A stretch of DNA of 16,706 nt from Rhodoferax sp. (lineage in GTDB: Bacteria > Pseudomonadota > Gammaproteobacteria > Burkholderiales > Burkholderiaceae_C), in assembly GCA_017880985.1 (NCBI GenBank), contig JADGRK010000013.1:1-16706 (forward strand). Direction: 5' to 3'. Positions 7,118 through 14,172 of the stretch are shown here, piece after piece (the stretch's first letter is position 1; every line of letters starts with the position of its first letter). The notes under the pieces are model-generated. The model saw only the letters and a program-made list of their open reading frames with translations. It was not told where the DNA came from and made no database searches. A program made the position numbers and the translations under genes.

Positions 7118-9511
7118 ATGTCTGCACTTTTCAATTCGACCGCCTTGGTCGTACCGTTTGAAAACCTGAGAATGACCGATGTCGAGTCGGTTGGCGGCAA
7201 AAACGCCAGTCTCGGCGAAATGATTTCAAATATACCGACGGGCGTCAAAGTACCTACCGGTTTTGCGACCACAGCCCATGCTTTCCGGGAATTTTTGGCT
7301 TATGAGGACCTCGGCGGCAGGATTAATACCCGTTTGAGTGCCCTCGATACCGAAGATGTCAGGGCGCTGGCGCAAGTCGGTGCTTCGATTCGTGCGATGG
7401 TTGAAGCGCAGCCCTTTCCGGCCGATCTTGAGCAAGCCATTCGTGCCGCATTCATCACCCTGAGTTCTGGTGGACGAGAAGTTTCGTTTGCGGTGCGTTC
7501 TTCGGCCACTGCGGAAGATTTGCCTGATGCTTCGTTTGCGGGCCAGCAGGAGACGTTCTTGAATGTCATTGGGATCGAAGAAATCCTTCAGAAGATCCGG
7601 GAAGTCTTCGCCTCTTTGTATACCGACCGTGCTATCAGTTACCGCGTCCACAAAGGCTTTGCGCATGAACACGTAGCCTTGAGTGCGGGTATTCAGCGCA
7701 TGGTGCGCTCAGATCTGGGCGCGGCAGGTGTCATGTTTACCATCGACACTGAGTCGGGTTTTCAAGACGTGGTGTTCATCACCTCGAGTTATGGATTGGG
7801 TGAGACGGTAGTGCAAGGCGCTGTCAATCCGGACGAGTTCTATGTGCACAAGCCAATGCTCAAGGCAGGCAAGCGGGCCTTGATCCGCCGTAGTCTGGGC
7901 TCGAAATTGATTCAGATGCAGTTCACCACACCGCAGGAAAAAGCTGCCAGCGGCAAATTGGTTAAAACCACAGACGTTCCGACCGAATTGCGCAATCGTT
8001 ATTCACTGACCGATGCCGAGGTTGAAAAGCTGGCGGCTTATGCACTGGTGATAGAGCAGCACTACGGTTGTGCCATGGACATTGAATGGGGCAAAGATGG
8101 ATTGGACGGCGAACTGTATATTTTGCAGGCCCGACCGGAGACAGTGAAGAGCCAGGCCGCAGGCAAGGCTGAGTACCGCTACAAGCTCAAGGGCAAAAGT
8201 GCGGTGATCGTCGAAGGCCGGGCCATTGGCCAGAAGATCGGTACCGGCCCGGTTCGCATCGTGCACAACCTCGGCGAGATGGACAAGGTGCAGCCTGGCG
8301 ATGTGCTGGTGACTGACATGACTGATCCCAACTGGGAGCCGGTGATGAAGCGGGCCTCCGCCATTGTGACCAACCGTGGCGGGCGGACCTGCCATGCGGC
8401 CATCATCGCGCGCGAGTTGGGCATTCCTGCCGTAGTGGGTTGTGGTCATGCGACTGATGTGCTCAAGGATGGCACGCTGGTGACGGTGAGTTGCGCTGAG
8501 GGTGATACCGGTTTCATCTATGACGGCTTGCTGGAGATGGAGGTTACCGAGGTCGAGCGTGGTGCGATGCCCGAAATTCCGGTCAAGATCACGATGAATA
8601 TCGGGAACCCTCAACTGGCGTTTGATTTCTGCCAGTTGCCCAATGTTGGTGTCGGTCTGGCGCGGCTTGAATTCATTATCAACAACAATATCGGTGTGCA
8701 TCCCAAGGCGATCCTGGACTACCCGAATATCGATGCAGATCTCAAAAAGGCGGTCGAGTCCGTAGCCCGTGGTCATGCTTCGCCGCGTGCCTTTTACGTG
8801 GACAAGGTGGCTGAAGGGGTCGCGACGATCGCTGCCGCTTTCTGGCCCAAGCCGGTGATCGTCCGCCTGTCAGATTTCAAGAGCAACGAATACCGCAAAC
8901 TGATTGGCGGTAGCCGCTATGAGCCCGAGGAAGAAAACCCGATGCTGGGCTTCCGTGGCGCGGCCCGTTACGTCAGCGCCGAATTTGGCGAAGCCTTTGC
9001 CATGGAGTGCGAGGCCATGTGTCGGGTGCGACAAGACATGGGACTGACCAATGTCGAGGTGATGGTGCCATTCGTCCGAACACTGGGTCAGGCCAAAAAA
9101 GTGACCGAATTGTTGGCGGCCCATGGGCTCAAGCGAGGCGAGAATGGGCTCAAGATCATCATGATGTGCGAAGTGCCGAGCAACGCTATTTTGGCTGATG
9201 AGTTCCTTGAATACTTCGATGGCTTCTCGATTGGCTCCAACGACCTGACCCAACTGACGCTGGGACTCGACCGGGATTCCGGGCTGGAATTGTTGGCTGC
9301 TGATTTTGATGAACGCGACCCCGCCGTCCAGTCCCTGATCAGCCGTGCCATCAAGGCTTGCAGATCCCAAGGCAAGTACGTCGGTATTTGCGGACAGGGG
9401 CCCAGCGATCATCCTGATTTCGCACGCTGGCTGGTGGAGCAGGGAATTGAGTCAATTTCACTCAACCCGGACTCCGTGGTTGCGACGTGGCGCCAGCTCG
9501 CCAGCCTATAG
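7118..9511 (+). CDS. ppsA: Phosphoenolpyruvate synthase
   Basis: PEP synthase converts pyruvate, ATP and water to PEP, AMP and phosphate, the entry step of gluconeogenesis from three-carbon acids. The 797-residue protein has normal family length and domain order. The N-terminal ATP-grasp-like domain has VGGKNASLGEM near the start and SSATAEDLPDASFAGQQETFLN. The swivelling domain has the phosphohistidine H426 in GGRTCHAAIIAREL, including the threonine that PpsR phosphorylates in homologues. The C-terminal PEP/pyruvate TIM barrel has catalytic C758 in GICGQGPSDHP. The ATG at 7118 is preceded by GGAG with 7 bases spacing; in-frame codons further upstream lack support. It is divergent from ppsR and followed 45 bp later by a sodium:solute symporter gene on the same strand. 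Confidence 0.97.
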   Translation: MSALFNSTALVVPFENLRMTDVESVGGKNASLGEMISNIPTGVKVPTGFATTAHAFREFLAYEDLGGRINTRLSALDTEDVRALAQVGASIRAMVEAQPFPADLEQAIRAAFITLSSGGREVSFAVRSSATAEDLPDASFAGQQETFLNVIGIEEILQKIREVFASLYTDRAISYRVHKGFAHEHVALSAGIQRMVRSDLGAAGVMFTIDTESGFQDVVFITSSYGLGETVVQGAVNPDEFYVHKPMLKAGKRALIRRSLGSKLIQMQFTTPQEKAASGKLVKTTDVPTELRNRYSLTDAEVEKLAAYALVIEQHYGCAMDIEWGKDGLDGELYILQARPETVKSQAAGKAEYRYKLKGKSAVIVEGRAIGQKIGTGPVRIVHNLGEMDKVQPGDVLVTDMTDPNWEPVMKRASAIVTNRGGRTCHAAIIARELGIPAVVGCGHATDVLKDGTLVTVSCAEGDTGFIYDGLLEMEVTEVERGAMPEIPVKITMNIGNPQLAFDFCQLPNVGVGLARLEFIINNNIGVHPKAILDYPNIDADLKKAVESVARGHASPRAFYVDKVAEGVATIAAAFWPKPVIVRLSDFKSNEYRKLIGGSRYEPEEENPMLGFRGAARYVSAEFGEAFAMECEAMCRVRQDMGLTNVEVMVPFVRTLGQAKKVTELLAAHGLKRGENGLKIIMMCEVPSNAILADEFLEYFDGFSIGSNDLTQLTLGLDRDSGLELLAADFDERDPAVQSLISRAIKACRSQGKYVGICGQGPSDHPDFARWLVEQGIESISLNPDSVVATWRQLASL

Positions 9512-9522
9512 CAAACACCCAG

Positions 9523-9545
9523 GGCGTCTGGTATCGCCAGATGTC
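9523..9545 (+). other. Stem-loop between ppsA and the symporter gene
   Basis: GGCGTCTGG (9523-9531) can pair with CCAGATGTC (9537-9545) across the loop TATCG, giving nine pairs of which two are G-U. No T-tract follows, so it is not a standard terminator. It could modulate read-through or protect the 3' end of ppsA mRNA; it may also be incidental. Confidence 0.35.
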
Positions 9546-9556
9546 ATGATGTAGCG

Positions 9557-11866
9557 ATGTTGAATTCGCCGGTGGAGGTGAGTGAATTCAAACCGATTTC
9601 AGGCGGTTTTCGCTTGCACGGCTGGCTTCTGGCGATTTGGTTTGCGGCTTCGTTTGGTGTTGTCTTCTTCGCACGTGACCTGCAGGTTGTTGTCGCTGGC
9701 TGGCCGCTGGACTACTGGTTTGTGGCACAGGGTAGCGTATTCATTTTCATTGCCATTGTTGTCATTTTCGCCTGGGTTGCCAACCGACGTGACGGAGAAA
9801 GCGCTACCAGCGATATCGAGTACACAGCTTATAAACACCGACTGCATCGCAGATTTGCCGGCTACGTACTGTGTCTGCTGCTGTTCTTGCTGGTGCTGGC
9901 ACTGGCAGAGCGGTGGGGTTTGAAAAAAACTTGGGTGGGCGCGATCTTTTTGCTCGCCACAGTCGGTTTGTACGCCGTGATCGGCATTTATGGCCGTACT
10001 TCAGATGCCTCAGAGTATTACGTTGCTGGACGCAGCATCCCGGCGGTATACAACGGCATGGCAACCGCCGCTGACTGGATGAGTGCGGCTTCATTTATCA
10101 GTATGGCGGGAGGCCTGTATCTGCAAGGCTTTTCTGGCTCTGAATCGCAACCCGGGGGGCTGGTCTATGTACTGGGTTGGACCGGGGGGTTTTGCCTGGT
10201 TGGGTTGCTGGTGGCGCCTTATTTGCGAAAACTCGACCTGTACACAGTGCCTGATTATTTTGGCGTCCGTTTTGGCGGTCGTTGGCCCCGGATCATTGCG
10301 GCTATTGCTGCCATACTGTGTTCCTTTACCTATGTTGTGGCACAGATTTACGGTGTCGGACTGATCACTTCACGCCTGACCGGAGTGCAGTTTGAAATTG
10401 GCATTCTGCTGGGGCTGGGCGGTGTATTGGTGTGCTCATTTTTAGGTGGTATGCGGGCTGTGACCTGGACCCAGGTGACCCAGTATGTGGTTCTGATTCT
10501 GGCGTTTTTGATTCCGGTTTCGTGGCTGGCATATAAGCAGCTTGGCAATCCTTTGGCGCCTTTCGTTTACGGTCAGCAATTGCAGAAAATTACTGAAATG
10601 GAGCGGCAACTTGTCGCGTCGCCTGCCGAGTTGCAGGTGATCCGCGAATACGCCCGACGTGCTCGGGACTATGAACTCAAGCTGCAAGACGTGGACGCGT
10701 CACTGGCAAGCGAACGCAAAGCGTTGCAAGAAAGAGTTCGATTCTTGAACGAGCGTCTGGTTGATGAATCGATCATCGTTGCCGCACGCCGTGAGCTTGC
10801 GGCGCTCCCAAGAGACGCGGCAACAGCCCGGGAGCGCTGGATGCGTGCCATGCAGGACAACCTGGATCGGGCCAAACCATTGGGTGGCATGCCCGCACAT
10901 GCCAAACCTTTTGCGGGTGACCCGCATGGCAGTGTAGAAGAACGGCATATGTTTGACGTCTCACGTCGCAACTTTCTGGCCTTGATGTTTTGTCTGATGG
11001 TGGGGACGGCTGGGTTACCGCACTTGCTGACCCGTTTTTACACGACACGCACGGTAGCGGAGGCACGAACCTCGGTCGCCTGGTCGCTGTTTTTCATTGC
11101 GCTGTTGTACTTGTCGGCACCCGCTTTGGCGGTGCTGGTGAAATATGAAATCATGAGTCAATTGGTGGGACAAAATTTCGACGCTCTGCCGACCTGGATT
11201 GCACAATGGGGAAGGGTGGACCCGACGCTGATCTCGGCCAGCGATATCAATGGTGACCATATCCTTCAGTTCTCAGAGCTTAAGTTGGGTGCCGATATTG
11301 TGATGCTGGCGACGCCTGAGCTTGGGGGCATGCCCTACGTCGTGTCGGGTCTTGTGGCAGCAGGGGGACTGGCAGCTGCGCTTTCGACAGCGGACGGCCT
11401 GTTGTTGACGATGGGTAACGCCTTGGCCCACGATTTTTTTTATCAAGGGGAGTCTGACACGGCGGGTGCGGTGCGAAGGGTCATGCTGTCAAAGTTTGCA
11501 TTGCTATTGGTGGCCCTTGTGGCCGCCTATGTTGCCGCCCAGCGCCCAGCCGATATTTTGTATCTTGTGTCGGCTTCATTTTCTCTGGCTGGAGCGGCAT
11601 TTGTGCCGGCCATGGTGTTGGGAATATTCTGGCCAAAGACGACACGCAAGGCTGCGGTAAGTGGAATGGTGGCGGGTCTCGGGCTGACAATTTATTACAT
11701 GGTGATCAACACCCCATCCATCAGATTGACGTTGGGCTTGAGTGGTTCAGGCATGTGGTTTGACATTCAGCCCATTTCGGCTGGCCTGTTTGGCGTTCTT
11801 GCCGGTACCCTGGTCACCTTACTGGTGAGTCTTCTTTCTCACACCAGAGCCAGGTCAACTGATTAG
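9557..11866 (+). CDS. Fused small+large subunit sodium:solute symporter (DUF4212 + VC_2705-type SSS)
   Basis: A 769-residue inner-membrane transporter. Residues ~20-80 (HGWLLAIWFAASFGVVF, then GWPLDYWFVAQGSVFIFIAIVV, then ANRRD) match the two-helix small subunit (DUF4212/TIGR03647 type). After a ~20-residue linker, residues ~100-760 form the large SSS subunit of the VC_2705 type: RTSDASEYYVAGRSIPAVYNGMATAADWMSAASF, PYLRKLDLYTVPDYFG, and PYVVSGLVAAGGLAAALSTADGLLLT, the latter near the expected sodium site. A charged, mostly helical insert (about 338-470) sits between membrane helices. Residues 563-574 (DINGDHILQFSE) form an EF-hand-like loop. The family takes up organic acids such as acetate with sodium; the substrate here is unknown. 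The ATG at 9557 has no strong ribosome binding site. It lies 45 bp after ppsA on the same strand and may be co-transcribed with it. Confidence 0.88.
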   Translation: MLNSPVEVSEFKPISGGFRLHGWLLAIWFAASFGVVFFARDLQVVVAGWPLDYWFVAQGSVFIFIAIVVIFAWVANRRDGESATSDIEYTAYKHRLHRRFAGYVLCLLLFLLVLALAERWGLKKTWVGAIFLLATVGLYAVIGIYGRTSDASEYYVAGRSIPAVYNGMATAADWMSAASFISMAGGLYLQGFSGSESQPGGLVYVLGWTGGFCLVGLLVAPYLRKLDLYTVPDYFGVRFGGRWPRIIAAIAAILCSFTYVVAQIYGVGLITSRLTGVQFEIGILLGLGGVLVCSFLGGMRAVTWTQVTQYVVLILAFLIPVSWLAYKQLGNPLAPFVYGQQLQKITEMERQLVASPAELQVIREYARRARDYELKLQDVDASLASERKALQERVRFLNERLVDESIIVAARRELAALPRDAATARERWMRAMQDNLDRAKPLGGMPAHAKPFAGDPHGSVEERHMFDVSRRNFLALMFCLMVGTAGLPHLLTRFYTTRTVAEARTSVAWSLFFIALLYLSAPALAVLVKYEIMSQLVGQNFDALPTWIAQWGRVDPTLISASDINGDHILQFSELKLGADIVMLATPELGGMPYVVSGLVAAGGLAAALSTADGLLLTMGNALAHDFFYQGESDTAGAVRRVMLSKFALLLVALVAAYVAAQRPADILYLVSASFSLAGAAFVPAMVLGIFWPKTTRKAAVSGMVAGLGLTIYYMVINTPSIRLTLGLSGSGMWFDIQPISAGLFGVLAGTLVTLLVSLLSHTRARSTD

Positions 11867-11887
11867 CGCCGCAGATGGCAGTTAGCA

Positions 11888-11893
11888 TATAAT
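11888..11893 (+). promoter_or_regulatory. -10 box of the rpsF operon promoter
   Basis: A perfect TATAAT lies 83 bp before the rpsF start and 21 bp after the symporter stop. The expected -35 position (around 11865-11870) is GC-rich and poor. Transcription would begin near 11900, giving a leader of about 77 nt. It is the only good -10 candidate in the gap, and none can fit after the hairpin at 11910-11944. Confidence 0.5.
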
Positions 11894-11909
11894 CTTTGGT
11901 TTCCCCTTG

Positions 11910-11944
11910 CCACACTTCACTTAGACGCTGAAGGTGGTTTTTTT
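11910..11944 (+). terminator. Terminator-like hairpin in the rpsF leader (possible attenuator)
   Basis: CCAC-A-CTTCA (11910-11919, one bulged A) pairs with TGAAGGTGG (11929-11937) across the nine-base loop CTTAGACGC, and seven T's follow (11938-11944). This is the form of an intrinsic terminator. It sits downstream of the apparent TATAAT and upstream of the ribosome binding site, so ribosomal operon transcripts would have to read through it. It may also terminate transcripts coming from the symporter gene. Confidence 0.6.
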
Positions 11945-11976
11945 GCCCATATTTGGGTTATCCACAAGGAGTGTCA

Positions 11977-12342
11977 ATGCGTCATTATGAAATCATTCTC
12001 ATGATCCATCCGGATCAGAGCGAACAAGTTCCAGCCATGTTGGAGCGTTACAAGGGCATGATCACTGCCGGTGGCGGCAAAGTGCATCGGGTTGAGGACT
12101 GGGGCCGTCGCCAACTGATATATCTGATCAACAAGCTTGCCAAGGCCCATTATCTATGCATCAACATTGAAGCCGATCAGGCCGTGATGGCAGATCTGGA
12201 ACATGCATTCAAGTTCAATGATGCCGTGTTGCGACATCTGACGGTATTGAAGAAAAAGGCCGACACCGGCCCTTCTTCGATGATGAAGACGGTTGAACGT
12301 GAAGATGCCCGCAAGACGCAACAAGCCGAGTACCAGGCATAG
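11977..12342 (+). CDS. rpsF: 30S ribosomal protein S6
   Basis: A 121-residue S6 starting MRHYEIILMIHPDQSEQVPAM, with the conserved segments HRVEDWGRRQLIYLINKLAKAHYL and FKFNDAVLRHLTVLKK. S6 binds S18 in the platform of the small subunit. The ATG at 11977 is preceded by AAGGAG ending 5 bases upstream; an in-frame start 24 bp earlier would add residues not found in the family. First gene of the operon rpsF-priB-rpsR-rplI. The leader carries a promoter and a terminator-like hairpin, listed separately. In other bacteria the S6:S18 complex represses this operon by binding a leader RNA motif. Confidence 0.97.
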   Translation: MRHYEIILMIHPDQSEQVPAMLERYKGMITAGGGKVHRVEDWGRRQLIYLINKLAKAHYLCINIEADQAVMADLEHAFKFNDAVLRHLTVLKKKADTGPSSMMKTVEREDARKTQQAEYQA

Positions 12343-12365
12343 CCACGGTTTTACCAACGAGGAGT

Positions 12366-12674
12366 GTGAACGACATTGCCAATCAGCTTGTTCTGACTGC
12401 CTGTATCACAGAGCTTGATGCTTTGCGCTATACACCAGCCGGATTGCCGGCACTGAATTTGAGACTTGAGCATGAGTCTGACATTCAGGAAGCGGGCCAG
12501 ACAAGACAGGTCAAGGCAGTTGTGAGAGCGGTGGCTTTTGGTGCGATTGCTGAACGGTTGATTACACAAACGATCGGTAGCATCTGGCGATTCAACGGTT
12601 TTTTAGCCACACCCCGCAACGGCAAGCACGTCGTGTTTCACATTCAGGATATTCAAAGATTAACGCATTCGTAA
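12366..12674 (+). CDS. priB: Primosomal replication protein N (PriB)
   Basis: A ~102-residue single-domain OB-fold protein that binds single-stranded DNA and helps reload the replicative helicase at collapsed forks, together with PriA. Family features are ALRYTPAGLPALNLRLEHES, VKAVVRAVAFGAIAERL, and GSIWRFNGFLATPRNGKHVVFHIQDIQ. Position between rpsF and rpsR is the standard one in beta- and gammaproteobacteria. The start is uncertain: the only usual start codon in frame is the GTG at 12366, but AGGAG (12360-12364) ends one base before it, too close for normal initiation. An ATT at 12375 has better spacing (10 bases) and would give MANQLVLTAC, closer to related proteins. The distance to rpsR is 18 bp. 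Confidence 0.9.
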   Translation: MNDIANQLVLTACITELDALRYTPAGLPALNLRLEHESDIQEAGQTRQVKAVVRAVAFGAIAERLITQTIGSIWRFNGFLATPRNGKHVVFHIQDIQRLTHS

Positions 12675-12692
12675 ATATTTAAGGAGTCCATC

Positions 12693-12977
12693 ATGGCCGG
12701 ACCAAAACGTTTCAATAACAAAGACAAGCGCCCCAAACGCCCCGCTCAGAACCTGCTGTTCAAGCGTAAGCGCTTTTGCCGTTTTACGGTGACTGGCGTT
12801 GAAGAGATCGATTACAAAGACATCGATACGCTGCGCGATTTCATTGCCGAGAATGGCAAGATCATTCCCGCTCGCCTGACTGGCACCCGTGCCATTTTCC
12901 AGCGTCAGCTCAACACCGCTATCAAGCGCGCGCGTTTTCTAGCGATGCTGCCTTATAGCGATCAGCACAAGATCTGA
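12693..12977 (+). CDS. rpsR: 30S ribosomal protein S18
   Basis: A 94-residue basic protein with the S18 core: KRKRFCRFTVTG, IDYKDIDTLRDFIAENGKIIPARLTGT, and FQRQLNTAIKRARFLAMLPYSD. S18 pairs with S6 in the platform of the 30S subunit. The long basic N-terminus (AGPKRFNNKDKRPKRPAQN) is typical of betaproteobacteria. AAGGAG lies before the ATG at good spacing. It is 11 bp upstream of rplI, so the two are certainly co-transcribed. Confidence 0.97.
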   Translation: MAGPKRFNNKDKRPKRPAQNLLFKRKRFCRFTVTGVEEIDYKDIDTLRDFIAENGKIIPARLTGTRAIFQRQLNTAIKRARFLAMLPYSDQHKI

Positions 12978-12988
12978 GGACCACGACC

Positions 12989-13441
12989 ATGCAAATTATT
13001 CTGCTCGACAAGGTCGTAAACCTTGGCAATCTCGGAGAGATCGTTCGTGTGAAAGACGGTTACGCCCGCAATTTCCTGATTCCCGCTGGCCGCGCCCGTC
13101 GCGCCACGGCAGCAGCAAAACAAGAGTTTGAAGCCAAGCGCGTCGAACTCGAAAAAGCTGCCGCAGCCAAATTGGCTGAATCTCAGGCTGTCGGTGAGAA
13201 GCTTGCAGGCACAATCTGCAAGTTAACCCAAAAAGCCGGTGTGGATGGTCGTCTGTTTGGTTCAGTGACCAACGCGGACATCGCTGAAGAACTGAACAAA
13301 AACGGTTATAAAGTGGTCAAGGCTCAAATCCGCATGCCCAACGGTCCGATCAAGGTGGTTGGTGACAGTACCGTTGGTGTCGCCTTGCACACCGACGTGG
13401 TTGTGGACATTACAGTCTCGGTGTACGGCGAAACGGCTTAA
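12989..13441 (+). CDS. rplI: 50S ribosomal protein L9
   Basis: A full-length 150-residue L9. The N-terminal domain starts MQIILLDKVVNLGNLGEIVRVKDGYARNFLIP, the signature of the family. A long, lysine- and alanine-rich connecting helix (about 40-75) leads to the C-terminal domain with LFGSVTNADIAEEL and VALHTDVVVDITVSV. L9 binds 23S rRNA near the L1 stalk and helps keep the reading frame. It is the last gene of the rpsF operon; a strong palindromic terminator follows at 13471. dnaB, which often follows rplI, is not here. Confidence 0.97.
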   Translation: MQIILLDKVVNLGNLGEIVRVKDGYARNFLIPAGRARRATAAAKQEFEAKRVELEKAAAAKLAESQAVGEKLAGTICKLTQKAGVDGRLFGSVTNADIAEELNKNGYKVVKAQIRMPNGPIKVVGDSTVGVALHTDVVVDITVSVYGETA

Positions 13442-13470
13442 CAGCTGATTTTTCGTTTTGCGCTGAATTC

Positions 13471-13504
13471 AAAAGGGTGACAGAGCATGCTCTGTCACCC
13501 TTTT
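13471..13504. terminator. Bidirectional intrinsic terminator between rplI and the cytochrome c gene
   Basis: A perfect 34-nt palindrome: AAAAGGGTGACAGAGCA followed directly by its reverse complement. In RNA it forms a stem of up to 15 pairs with a four-base loop, A's on one side and U's on the other, so it can stop transcripts from both directions. It lies 29 bp after rplI and 25 bp after the convergent cytochrome c gene, as expected of a shared terminator. Confidence 0.9.
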
Positions 13505-13529
13505 GTTCGTCATCACTGGCCTGATCGGC

Positions 13530-13838
13530 TTATTTCAAAGTCAAAACCCATGTCGCCAGTTTTCTGGCTTCAGCTTCGTTGACTTGGGTGTTGGCGGGCA
13601 TCGGTACGGCACCCCACACGCCGGAGCCACCCTTCATGATCTTGGCTGCCAATTTGGCGGCAGCATCTTTTTGACCTGCATACTTTTGAGCGACATCCTT
13701 GTAGGCCGGCCCGACCAGTTTTTTGTCTATGGCGTGGCATGACAAACAATTCTTGGACGCAGCCAGTGCCTGGTCGGCAAATGCCGACAGATTGACAGAT
13801 GCTACAGCGATGATAATGACAAGTGCGGTTTTAAACAT
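13530..13838 (-). CDS. Periplasmic class I cytochrome c (c551/c8-like)
   Basis: A 102-residue small mono-heme cytochrome. Residues 1-21 form a signal peptide (FKTALVIIIAVASVNLSAFA) with probable cleavage after A21. The heme attachment site is CLSCH at 31-35. The distal ligand is probably M80 in GAVPMPAN, as in cytochromes c551. The C-terminal helix (EAEARKLATWVLTL) is typical. Such proteins carry electrons in the periplasm between respiratory complexes and oxidases or reductases; no partner enzyme is nearby, so the donor and acceptor are unknown. AAGGA lies 5 bases before the ATG. It is divergent from the Trp-rich protein gene (68 bp apart) and convergent with rplI, sharing the palindromic terminator. 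Confidence 0.93.
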   Translation of the reverse strand: MFKTALVIIIAVASVNLSAFADQALAASKNCLSCHAIDKKLVGPAYKDVAQKYAGQKDAAAKLAAKIMKGGSGVWGAVPMPANTQVNEAEARKLATWVLTLK

Positions 13839-13906
13839 TTTTTCCTTGTGGGTGGTTTACAGTCCACAAACGTTATTTAACCAATCATAGTTGACAGGAG
13901 AACAGG

Positions 13907-14152
13907 ATGTACTTGCTCGGACTTGGACTGGTCCTGCTGGCCATGAAATATCTTGAAATAGGGTTTGTGGCTGCCTGGGACTGGTGGGTTGTCTTGATAC
14001 CATTCGGTCTGGCTGTCCTTTGGTGGTTCTGGGCCGATTCCTCGGGGTACACCAAGCGACAAGCAATGGAGCGAGAAGATGCTCGCCGAAAAGCGCGAAT
14101 TGACAAAAATCGCGAGGCACTGGGGACCTTGTCAAGAAAGAAGAAGGGCTGA
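13907..14152 (+). CDS. Small Trp-rich membrane protein (TIGR04438-type)
   Basis: An 81-residue protein with a hydrophobic N-terminal half, probably two membrane segments (about 2-21 and 28-45), separated by AAWDWWVV. Six tryptophans (W24, W26, W27, W39, W40, W42) cluster around the second segment. The C-terminal third (about 48-81) is charged and basic, YTKRQAMEREDARRKARI and onward, ending SRKKKG, and is probably cytoplasmic. I recognise it as the TIGR04438 family of small Trp-rich proteins found mainly in Burkholderiales; its function is unknown. AGGAGAACAGG immediately before the ATG gives a good ribosome binding site. It is divergent from the cytochrome c gene and convergent with argF 20 bp away, without an obvious terminator. 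Confidence 0.85.
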   Translation: MYLLGLGLVLLAMKYLEIGFVAAWDWWVVLIPFGLAVLWWFWADSSGYTKRQAMEREDARRKARIDKNREALGTLSRKKKG

Positions 14153-14172
14153 CGATAAATTGACGCTCCGGT

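Noticed and set aside
8003..8776. A 257-codon open frame on the minus strand within ppsA
   Set aside because: It is antisense to the conserved swivelling and catalytic parts of ppsA; composition is rich in His and Arg, as expected of a shadow frame, and there is no supporting start signal.
9523..9545. Terminator after ppsA
   Set aside because: The stem has two G-U pairs and no T-tract follows, so it lacks the second half of an intrinsic terminator; kept only as a stem-loop.
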